NCBI RefSeq assembly: GCF_954871325.1
Contig: NC_088778.1
Coordinates: forward strand, 3,133,743-3,197,742
Direction of reading: 5' to 3'
Length of the DNA stretch: 64,000 nucleotides
Origin: Gordionus sp. m RMFG-2023
Lineage: Eukaryota > Nematomorpha > Gordioida > Chordodea > Parachordodidae
Made by a program: the position numbers and the translations under genes. Positions within the stretch are counted from its first letter, which is position 1, and every line of letters starts with the position of its first letter. The notes beneath the pieces are model-generated. The model ran no database searches and was not told the origin of the DNA. It saw only the letters and a list, made by a program, of their open reading frames with translations. This document shows, one piece after another, positions 22,982 to 34,900 of the stretch.

Positions 22982-25900
22982 CTATCATAATTTTTTTTTT
23001 TAATTTAAATAAATCCATTATCAGCATAGTATTAGTATATAAAACAAATAATTATATTATGCATTATTATATATAGTGAAAGTGATACAAAGAACTATCA
23101 GAATCTTAATTTTGATCTTGAGACAAACCAATAGTAATAACTGTTGCCGCCCACTAAGATATTTGTCATCGAGGTATAGAGCATACCCCAATGACATAAT
23201 ATGATACCTAGACTGACGAATCAATCATTGAAAAGTGTAAATCAATGCAAATCAGCTGGAGACGACATCTTGGTTACACTAATCATTAATAAAATTGTAA
23301 ACGAGAGGCCTAATTTATTCCTATATCTGATGCAAACTTTATTAAAGAATTACAGGATCATCGAGATAATAAGGAAGCAAGTTATCAATTTAATAGTAGT
23401 TTTATAACACGAGAATAATTACCATATGTGTTACCAAAATGGCGGGTCCAGCTAATTTGCTTTAAACGACGCTTAAAAAATGCATTTTAATGAATGAATG
23501 AATCGTCAGTCGGCATACCCTAAAAAATGCTCAAGATTTCGACTATTTAAAAGACACCCTTTTTATGCAAATAATTTGTGTTGTTAAATCACCTAATTTT
23601 GGACAAAACTCGGCTAAGGCCATTTTGATGGTTTAATTTTGGGCAATTTAACAATGGCTAAGGAGATGATGCAGGAAAAGTGGGGGGGGGGGGAATCAAT
23701 GGTCATTTTTTGTGGAAGAGGTCGCTGCTTATGTACAAAGAAATTCCTTATGGGGTTATATTGTATTGTTAATATTTACATAGTAGGTAGATAATGTCTT
23801 AAGGCTTTAACCGATTCGATTGGTGCATGCTTTAGTGCCATGGAATTCAGCCAATTTCTAAAGATCAAAATCATTTTAAAAGGCAACGTTGTCGGAATCC
23901 TATCATATCAAGTAGTTTAAAAATGCTCTTCAAAATTACATAATAGGATTCTTAATCTCGGAAGATATTTTTGAGAATGCTCAAACAGGATTTTCCATCA
24001 AATTTCATCTTGTAACTCCATTCAACTTTCATGATCTTCAGAAAGATTTTTTTCCCCGACATATAAGGCAATTTTGCCACGAATTCCTGAAATACTCTTG
24101 ATTTATATTTATCGTATAGATTTTTTTTTCATATAAATTTTTTGATTATAGCCTCGCCTCTTATATTAAAGGATAAAAGAGCAATAACCATTAATACGCA
24201 GATGTTCACAGTAAAATTGTCAGAAATGCGGAAGTTAGAAACACTTCACGCAAAAACAAAAGATCAAGGTCTTCCAAAACTACAAAACGTAAGTTTTAAT
24301 TTATCTAAATTTTTTTACTACTTTATGTTCGTTTCAATGTGGTTGCGTTTCTGTGGCATTTGTATGACTTTTTTTTCAATTTTAAAATCATTCTATTTTG
24401 GCCGCTCTAAAATTTAAAGAAGTTGCTGCCTTTGAATCAAGAGAAAAATTGGTTTGAAATTTCTAAAATTGTAAACGAACGCATTCGTGAACGAAGTTCT
24501 TTTTTTTAGACGAACACTTTCGTTTTTTACGTTCGTTCAATCCTAAAAAAATCTTCTTATTTTTATTCATTTGAAAAATAAAAAAAATATTAATTTGATA
24601 TTTAATCCAAATTTTTTAAGTAAAAAAAAGAGTTTATCACCATTTGTATTTTTTTTTTAACCAGCCAGTATTTCTGTCATATAGGATAAGTTTATTAATT
24701 TAAATATGATTATTTACAGTTTAGCGTAAATATGGATGTTGTTATTTCATCATCTGATTCTGAAAATTGAGAATCGGATGAATTAACTTCCATGGCCTAC
24801 CTAAAAATAATAATTACTTTACAGTAACATCCTATATTTAATAAACTATTTCTATCCCTGGCCATGTGTAAAATTTGTCCTGTAAAAGTTTAGTATCGGT
24901 TTCGAAATCTTCAAGTTCTAATTTAAAGGGATATTTGATTGTAATATTTATTTTATATAATAAATGTAACTATAAGTATTTCTTGTCATAAATGATACTT
25001 TTTTTAATATAGTTAAAATTTCAATCATTTGAAATTAGATATTTTTTTATCGTTTTTGAAAAAAACTGATTTTTTTTAGATAATTAATTTTTTATATGAA
25101 AACTGCAAAAACCATTCTTTTACATCATTAATTTTTTATGAAAATGATTATTAATATTTTTTTGAAATTAATTGTAATTTTTTTTTGTTGAATTGCTAAT
25201 AAAGAAGAAGATTTTATTATTAGTTTGCACTATACCATAAATTTTTTTTAATAATATTATAATAATTTTTTTTTATACAAATACACACTATATATATGAA
25301 AATTTTTCCATATCTATATTCATAAAAGTTTTTTTTTTAAAATTTTTAATTAAAGTTTTTTCCTAAAAAAGTTTTGTTTTTCCCCTCCACATTTCAAAAA
25401 AAGAGAAAGAAGAAATAATAATTTATATTGATAGAATAAGTTTATCTGTTGGTGTATTAATCAATTTTCTTAACCGACATACAATTTTCTTGAGAATATT
25501 CATCAACCGCAAAAGATCGTCAACATGCAAACTAACAGTCAGTTGATCGATTTCGGCTCCTGTTACCTACAAGTGACTCTCATACCTAAAAATACCGGGA
25601 TGACCATCCAGTCTCCTATATCTCAAGAAAATGCTATGACATCCGGAGGGCCCAGGAAGCGAAGATGCTTCAACTGCAACAGCGACTGGCATATCCGCAG
25701 CCAGTGTCACGTTTTGGGTAGAGATTCTCGCCAACCCCTAGCTACGATCCATACCAATTCTACGGGCAGAGCCGCCAGAAATAATAGACGAAGGCTGGAC
25801 GAACCAACGCAAGTTCAATCGTCGTTTCCTCCCGTTCATCCGGCTCCGTCGGCCAACAGAGGCGAATTAATAGGAACGTCCAGTAGTCGATCCAGGATCA

Positions 25901-28900
25901 CATCAACCCCACCGACAGAGGACATTCTCAAGAGGGTGATCAGCACTCTTCATGAGCCCGCTCCGTCAACATCAGCATCCTCGACGGTCTTACAACATCA
26001 TGATGCAATGGATTTGTGGGAGAATCAATTACTGCTACCGTGACGACTCCCACAAAGTCCGAGATATTCACATCTGAGGATTCTGATTGTATATATCGCG
26101 AAATTTTACATAGCGGAAAATTAGTAATAATAGGCATTTATATTTTGTTTTATGTACATGCCATTGGCCCATAAAGGGGTGGCTTGTCATAAATGATACT
26201 TTTTTTTAATATAGTTAAAATGTCAATCATTTTATATGATATATTTTTTTATCTATTTTTTTTATATAGATAAAATGTCAATCATTTTAAATTAGATATT
26301 TTTTTTATCGTTTTTGAAAAAAAGTGATTCTTTTACATTATTAATTTTTTATGAAAATGATTATTAATATTTTTTTGAAAATTAATTGTAATTTTTTTTG
26401 ATGAATTACTAATAAAGAAGAAGATTTTATGATATTTGTGATTTGAATAAATTATTTCTATATTTAGATCATTGCCTAGGTCTTTTTATTTGGTTCTCTA
26501 GTTTGTCATTTATATTTCCTTTTTTTTTGAGTTTTTGTAATTTCGTCATTTTTTGACAGTTTAAATGATGTAAAAGAATGGTTTTTGCATTCCTGTTAAT
26601 AATTTATTTTAAATTGTATTTCATAGGCTTATATTAAATTATGATGATTATTTATAATAGATACACAAAGTAAAAATCATTAAATATTATATATTAATGT
26701 AAAGACATATGATAAGATGAATTTCTGAGCTTAGAAATGCCACCCTAGTCACCGACATGCTTGGACAGCCGGTGCTAGGATACTTGCCCAATAAACCAAA
26801 ATGAAAGATGATAATAGAGATAGCACGAATAACACTAAGTGGAGAGAGATATTGAAGGAGCTTACCACCAGAAAAGGAAAAAAATAAAATTAATATATTG
26901 AAGTTTTATATTTTAATAGTTTGAAACACCATTTAAAGTATTAAAAATTTGTATATCTCATTGATAAATACATTTTATATGATATATAAAAGTTTTTTGT
27001 AAATTAAAAAAATCAATAAGAAAATTTATTTTTTAATAAATATTTATTTTTTATCCACTCATAAAACTGTTAATTCTTAAACATGGCTAATATGGCGTTA
27101 AAAAAATATATTCATAAAGTTCTGACTTTTTTAGAAATATTTACGGCATTAGAAATATCAGATGGCAAAATTATCTGACATTAATAAGGTAGCTAATTCA
27201 AGATATACTCGAATGGATTTCTGTAATGATGTTAATCAGCTCCATTAGAGCAGCCAGCTCAGTATTTTATTCAGATTTTGGAAATCTATTAGTGAAATCT
27301 AAAGGCAATATTTATCTAGCTAAAATATTGAGTGTAGCCATTTTTAATTGAGCCATTTTGCATCCACTACTCCAATAAATGAGTTTTCCAAAATAAAATA
27401 TCCATTTTCTGACAGAAAACGTAATTGAAGCTTAGCACAATATATTATTAAATAAACAAAACAAAACACAGAAGAGGATACGATCATACTCATGAATGTT
27501 GGTATAATCACCGATAATGAAATTCGACGTTTTGTCGGAATCGCCGCGGGGCTTTCCGTACACGATAAATCTCAGCGCTATTTCGAATACGGAGCTTATC
27601 ATGAGTCTCCTGTTGGCGTCCTTGAAGTCGGGCGGGTCGCGCATAGAGAGCAAAATATCCACGAGAATATTGTACATCCATTTCATGGTCGAACCCCTGT
27701 CCAATTTTTCGTAACAAATTTTATCGTCGCTTCTGCGTGTCGCGCTGCTCGGTAAATTGATGTAGGCGTAAAATAAGTATAACGCGCTTTGGTCCATGGT
27801 CTTGGACAGGTTTTCGTCTATCAACTTTATGTTATACGGGGTTTTGTCGGTTTGATCGGGGCACCCCTTGGGGAAAGGGGGTATACGATGCTGCAGAAGG
27901 GTCAGGAATAGTTTGGACAAATATTTAGAGATACCGTCATAAGGATTTTCGGGCTCATCGATATCGTTGCTAAGATCTAATTTAATAGCTTCTGAATCGA
28001 ATTAAAACATCCATTATTATTTTTTTTAAACTTTCCTTCGGGATAAAAACAATAACATATTTGGAGTGTAATTGTCCAATCCTGAGAGTTAAAAATACAA
28101 TTGCATCATAATACAGAAAGAAATAAAATGTGTTTATTTTTTTCAAAATAAATACAATGTATTTACCTATCAGAATTTCGCAAACGAATATTATCCTAAA
28201 CAATAAATATTTCAAGGCCGCTTCGTTTATATCGCTGTCCGACGAAGAAAGCAGACGACACAATACGCAATGGGAATATTCGAGAAATTTCGGTATTCGG
28301 GAAAGTACGTGGCTTATGAAATGTTTTATGATATCCTTGTTAATGCTATCACGATTATTGTATTCTTGTATAATGTCCTAAACAAATTTTTATTAGAATT
28401 ATAAAATTTAAAGATGATATTCCATCTTCCTGTTAGATCAAATGCGTTTTGAAACTTAGTCGAGTCCTTGAAGAACCAAGAATAATATGTTTAAAAAAAA
28501 GTAATATTTATATTATATATTGATTAAAGCATTATGATTGACTAAAAGAACGAAATATATTGTCAAACTCTGATTAAAAATAATTTATTAAATTTGTTAT
28601 TGTTTTAGCTAAAAAATTCATATTTTGTGAAGAAATCTAAATTGGAAAGAATTCCTGATTGATCAGTTAATCGAGAACATTTTTATAGCAGCCATTTTTT
28701 ATCAATGCGCGTGGCAAGCGTAAGTGCGTCGAAGGAAGCGTTTCAAAATTAAAACTAAATAAATTACAATAGTTTAAATTTACAGCTTAAAATTAACTAT
28801 TTTAACTACCCCGGCAGGCCGTATTTTAATTTTTTAAATATCCGGGCCGGGCCTAACCGACCGGGTCAAATTTATTCAAAAAAAAATCCGGGTCTGGCCG

Positions 28901-31900
28901 TGCAAATGGTACCTCTGTAGGTCTCTGATTATAACTAATGATCAGTCTTTAAAATTCAATTTGATAAGCGAGATCGATGACCGTAAACAAGAAGGATAGG
29001 AAGAAGGTTTAAAAGATGACTCCCCTTCCCCCCCCCCACGAAAAATATACTTTTATATTGATTTGCTATCATCTTTAAATTGATATACCACGGATTCCTT
29101 AATATTTATAACTTTAACTTTCTAAAGGTATATGAAAAATTTTTTCAAAAAAAAAAATCTATGAATAAACAATATGATAGGCCAGAGGTCTGCAATGGGC
29201 CGGTTTTAAACTCGTCCGCCCCTTCTATGGGCGGAACCGGGACCGGGACGGGTTTCTTTAAATATTTTAAACATTTGGCCGGCGACCGGGTGGGTTAGCA
29301 AATATTGTTTTAAAACAACAGGCGGGTCGATTTGAAATATTTATCGGATAAATGAGCAGAACAGATGTTTCAATTTATTTTAATCGTAATATTGTATGAT
29401 AGGTTTACGCGAGGCTACAAAATAAAATAAATAAGGAGCCCTAAACCAACCGCCAAAATAATTTTTTCAAACATGGGTTTTAGCTTGGTAAGCTAAACAA
29501 ATTATTTTTCTTTCTAATTTATTACTTGTTGTAAATATTTTTATTTATTAATCATAATTAATATATAAAAAATATTTACAACACGCCCCCCCCCCCATTA
29601 AATAAAAACCTTTGAACACAAAATAAAGTTGTTTTACAAAGACGAAAAAAGGGGGGGGGGTTCGTAAATCAAAATAAAAAGTAATCATCTATTATTCTAC
29701 ACATGTTCACATAAATAAAAAAAATACTATGATGTTAAATAGTTTAAAAGTTTTATTCCATATATTAATATCGAATTTTAATTATTCTCGAAATTCTATT
29801 AAGGAAAATGATAAAAAAAAAATTGTTTTATTATAAAAAAAAAAATTGTAATATTTATTCGGGTCCCATCACATCCTCCAACAACTCTTGAATCTCGGAT
29901 GGTGACAAATCGACCATAGGCCACTCCTCAGCGTAATAGGCCCTGAGACTCGCCTCCGCCGTTTCTTCTCGTAACGGCTCTATAATCGCCACCGGTCGCC
30001 CCGTCGCAGTTATGGATTGATCCTGTTGTGGTATTACCCCTATCGTTAAAGGCGGCAAAATGGTCCTAACTGGGCGGGCGTCGCTCCTTCCCGGGCTTCG
30101 GCTTCTGGGGCGCGTCGTTTCCCTATTATCATTCGAGTTTTGCCTACGATTTGGCCCACGGGGGCACCGCATCTGCAAATGATTAGGCGAACCACATAAG
30201 AAACAAGAGCGTCTCCTCCTAGGGCGCGTGCTGAGGTGCCGGGGCTCCGGTAACTCGAAGTGATCTCGATTATTCGTTATTATCCCGGATACTCCCCTTT
30301 GGACCGGGGGAGATCTAGCTACTCTGTTCCGGCGTATTGGAGACAATCGGTCTACTATGTTTCGGCAAATCGAAGGCGAGATTGGGCGCCCATCCTCGGA
30401 AAATACTTATTCTAATGGTTAAATTCTCCCAATAGATACAACGATGTCTACCCGACATTCTTTTAATGGAATAGAAAGGAGTAACAATTGGACTAGGAAA
30501 CAAATAAAAAATGGTTCCAAGTTGGACTGAAACACGAAAAAGATTTCTACAATGACAGTTGGAAGCGAGACGCAAAACAAGGAAGGTTCCAATAATTGGG
30601 CTTTAAAAGGGGAATTTTATATATGCAAAATTATAATTTTTCTTTTTGTATAATTGTTAATTTTGTTCAAGAAAATTTTTCCTGTATTTATTCATTTTGG
30701 CCCAAAAGAAAAGTGAGTAAAAAACTGTTATTAATTTTTTTTAATTATACTTTTTTTTCTTGAAAAAAAGAATGTCGGGTAGACATCGTTGTATCTATTG
30801 GGAGAATTTAACCATTAGAATAAGTATTTTCCGAGGATATGTTAATGAGGATGGGCGCCCAATCTCGCCTTCGATTTGCCGAAACATAGTAGACCGATCG
30901 TCTCCAATACGCCGGAACAGAGTAGCTAGATCTCCCCCGGTCCAAAGGGGAGTATCCGGGATAATAACGAATAATCGAGATCACTTCGAGTTACCGGAGC
31001 CCCGGCACCTCAGCACGCGCCCTAGGAGGAGACGCTCTTGTTTCTTATGTGGTTCGCCTAATCATTTGCAGATGCGGTGCCCCCGTGGGCCAAATCGTAG
31101 GCAAAACTCGAATGATAATAGGGAAACGACGCGCCCCAGAAGCCGAGGCCCGGGAAGGAGCGACGCCCGGCCAGTTAGGACCATTTTGCCGCCTTTAACG
31201 ATAGGGGTAATACCACAACAGGATCAATCCATAACTGCGACGGGGCGACCGGTGGCGATTATAGAGCCGTTACGAGAAGAAACGGCGGAGGCGAGTCCCA
31301 GGGCCTATTACGCTGAGGAGTGGCCTATGGTCGATTTGTCACCATCTGAGATTCAAGAGTTGTTGGAGGATGTGATGGGACCCGAATAAATATTACAATT
31401 TTTTTTTATAATAAAACAATTTTTTTTATCATTTTCCTTAATAGAATTTCGAGAATAATTAAAATTCGATATTAATATATGGAATAAAACTTTTAAAATA
31501 TTTAACATCATAGTATTTTTTTTATTTATGTGAACATGTGTAGAATAATAGATGATTACTTTTTATTTTGATTTACGAACCCCCCCCCCTACTTTTTTCG
31601 TCTTTGTAAAACAACTTTTTTTTTGTGTTCAAAGGTTTTTATTTAATGGGTGCGTGTTGTAAATATTTTTATTTATTAATCATAATTAATATTATTTTTT
31701 TTTTGTGTGAGTCATGAAATATTTTTTTTGGAGTTTTGTTTTTAATATTTTATTTTTAAAGTTTCGCGAACTCATCGTGACCATTATTATAAATATTTTT
31801 AATATTTATTATAAAAAAAAATAAAATAATAATCAGATATAAAAACCTGAAAAAGGTTAAAAAATTGTCATTATTATAATTATATATTTTTTTTTAAAAA

Positions 31901-34900
31901 AATTTTCCTTTGAAAAACAAGAAAATAAAGACGTTATATATTGTTAAATCATTTGTTTTGAAAAGGTAAAAAAAAATAAAGACTTTGTATTTTAAAATAA
32001 TAAGAACTACCAAGTTGAAGGTTTCTAGCCTTTAGAACTTCGAAAATTACCATAGAGTTTTTCCATCCCAACCATCTATCCTATCAAACAGCTTATAAAG
32101 CAATAAAATGTACACTAATTAAGCACTACCAGTATGTTATAATCTTCAGAATCAATGTTTCCAAAAGCTTGGCTAACTTTATTGCCCAAATAACATGATG
32201 TCATAGTTTTCGATTCGTTTTAACTATAGGTGGGTAAATGGGCTGAATGTCGGCGAATTCGGTTCAATCTTCCGGCGTCTGCCAGAGAAAATCCGTTAAT
32301 ATTAAGGCGTTAATTTATAGTAGTTTCTTTCAAATTTGAGCTGCTATCTTTTTAAGAAAATGCCGGTGGTCATAGTAATGGTTTTCGGCTATCTTCTTTG
32401 CGCTTAGCAAATGATTGAGGAATTATAATAAGTACTACCCAGTCCACTAAATATTACGACAAGATATTCGGTTATTTTCCAAAACTTTGACAATTTTTTT
32501 TTAATTTGGCTAATAACATTTTTCCTTCTTTATATTATCTCTCCAAAGGGATTTAATATGCAACTAAACATTAATAAAATTTTAGGAAACAAATGCCTTC
32601 CGATAAACATTTTAATCGTAAGGTTGGTGTCAAAATTGTGTTACCAATAAATTTTTTCCTTTATAATGTTGTTTACTACACTGTTTAACTCATAAGCACT
32701 AATAAAGCACAATATATGGACGCAGGCATATATATCACTTGCACGACCAGGCCCGGATTTTTTTTTTAAAATTTTTTAGGCCTGGCCCAGGTCTAATAAT
32801 TTCAGGCCCGGACCGGATTTTTTTTTAAAAAAAGCCCGGGTCGAATAACTTTAGGCCCGGACCGGCTTTTTTTTAAAAAAAAATTTCAGGTCCGGCCCGG
32901 ATTTTTTTAAAAATATATAATATTTATTTTTAATTTTTATCGCTAATAATGGCGATTTCAAATATATTTGGTTTTAAAATATATGACCCGGCCCGAAATT
33001 TTTTTTAGCCTGGGGTATTCGTTTTTAAAAAATTTAAAACCGGCCGAGCTTAAGCTCTGGCCCGCTGGTTTTTGATATATATTTCAGGATTATAAACTTC
33101 CAATTGTTTAGCCAACTTCAACAGTGATGATATTAAGATATTACATATATTTCGAAAATGCAAAATAAAAAAAAAATACTCAAAAAAGAATTTTTTATAG
33201 TTGGGTCTTGGCAAAAGAAGGTTTGGATGCTAAGATGCTAAAAATTTGTTCATACTATTTCCCTTCCTTCCCCCTTTGAATAAATCCTGGATACGTTACT
33301 GTGTGTTGCAATAGAATCCCATTTTTAGGTGAATGGTCTTATTATATGCAATTTTTTAAATACTTATCAGTGAATAAGGGCTTAAGATCTGCAAAATGTG
33401 GATTTTACCCCCCACCCCCAAATGCTTGTGATTTTTTTAATAAAATCACCAGCTACCCTCTCCCTGTCCTGATCAGTTAAACCAACACAACCTGCCAACA
33501 CACCAAACCATATATTGTTCTTAGATTATTGTCTTAAATTTTTTTTTATAGCCTGCCCATAGACAAGGAAGTTGTTTTTTGGGACATTGATTGTTTCTTA
33601 AATTTTTTTAAAAAAAATAAATCATCTACAAAAATGAATTTTTGTGATATCATTGTATAATAAACCTTGAAAAACAACTTGAAAAAAAGGAATAGGGTAA
33701 ATTTATCATTGCATTCGTAAGTCAAAGATGTCCCAAAAAGGTGTTCATTTTCTTGATTCAATTCGTAAAAATGAAGGATTTTTGAATAATTTTCTTGCTC
33801 TTTTGTTGTCTCGGAATTCTTTATTGCCTGATCGATGTTCAATAAACTTTCATTTTCTTGGTGAATAGTGTTATAAAATGTATTTTTAAGGAAGCAATCA
33901 AATATCAACATTGATATTGTGTTTTGATCAGAATTACTATTGGAACTGCTTTCCTTTTGATGATTATTGGGATGAGAGGTGTCAATCTTATTCCCATTAA
34001 AACCTTCAAAATCATCTAAATCGTCCATCGATATGCAACTAAGGTTATGAAGTTCGATATTCTTTTTAACGTTATCTACCAATACATTCTCATTTTTTGC
34101 ATCAGCGCACAGTTTTGGGTATAAATACTTTTTGGTCATTGCACTAATTTGGCAATCCTCATTAGAATTATATAGTTCCTTTTTGTATAGCATATTGTAC
34201 CAAACAAATAAAATATTGTAGACGATTTTCCCTCTTTGGGAATTCTTGGTTAAACTATAATAAGTTACATCTATTAAATGAGAGAATTCTTCACAGCTGA
34301 TAATATAAAATAAATAAGAAATTTTAAAGCCAAATTGGTAACAATAAAAATTATTAAATTTAACATTTTTTTACAAAATTTAGATTATGCAAAATTAAAT
34401 TAAAATGTTTGGATACTTTTGTAAATATTTGCGGATGATTTGAATTTGCACTATATCATTCAAAATTTTTAGGGATAATATAAATAATTGATCATTGTAA
34501 TTATTTATTTCAGACCCAGTCATGGTTGTGGTGATAATGTGAATAGTCTGCTTTATATTTGATTCTGCTAGAAAAGCCTAATCATTCATTATATATATAT
34601 TAAATTTTTTTTAAATGTGATTTAATATACCTTATTGATTTCCATACTACGTTTACAAGCTATGTTGATATATAATGTCAATGAATTCAACATAATGTTT
34701 TTATCAGAGCTTTCTAAAAATTTGAGTAAAACTTTACAAAAATTTTTAGTTCTTACTACACTCTAAAAAAAATGCAATGATAAATATATAATATTTTTTT
34801 AAAAAACAAACCCAAGAGCCTATAAAATAAGAAAAATATGGCTGATGCCTACTAAGATTAGCTATTAGATTTAAACAGACTGGCAATAATGATTCTTGTT

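Larger units (their letters stand above)
24984..26434 (+). mobile_element. Compact direct-repeat (LTR-like) element with one gag-like ORF
   Basis: Two direct repeats, 24984-25222 and 26187-26434, share TTGTCATAAATGATACTTTT at the start, TTAATTTTTTATGAAAATGA in the middle and AATAAAGAAGAAGATTTTA at the end. Between them is one ORF (25525-26043) with a CCHC zinc knuckle. A purine-rich AAAGGGGTGG lies directly before the downstream repeat, where LTR elements have their polypurine tract. No reverse transcriptase, integrase or protease is present in the 1.45 kb. It looks like a gag-only, non-autonomous LTR-type element. The repeats have diverged and carry indels, so the insertion is old. It lies in intron 11 of the CIP2A-like gene, opposite strand. 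Confidence 0.65.
29528..31692. mobile_element. Giant palindrome with a gag-like ORF in each arm and 37-bp direct repeats at its ends
   Basis: The left arm (about 29565-30464) and right arm (about 30766-31655) are near-identical inverted copies of about 900 bp around a 300-bp spacer (30465-30765). Each arm carries the same gag-like CCHC ORF, reading outward. One arm looks whole, the other is interrupted. The whole is bracketed by a perfect 37-bp direct repeat, GTTGTAAATATTTTTATTTA and so on, at 29528-29564 and 31656-31692. The ORF is related to that at 25525. No reverse transcriptase or integrase is visible. High arm identity implies a recent origin or gene conversion. It lies in intron 8 of the CIP2A-like gene. 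The arrangement could be an aberrant insertion product, two copies joined head to head, or a feature of the family's replication. Confidence 0.75.

Noticed and set aside
33546-33665. Extension of CIP2A-like exon 8 to the end of its open frame
   Set aside because: A good donor (TTCAAG/GTTTAT) at 33665 and matching phase with exon 9 indicate that the remaining codons are intronic.
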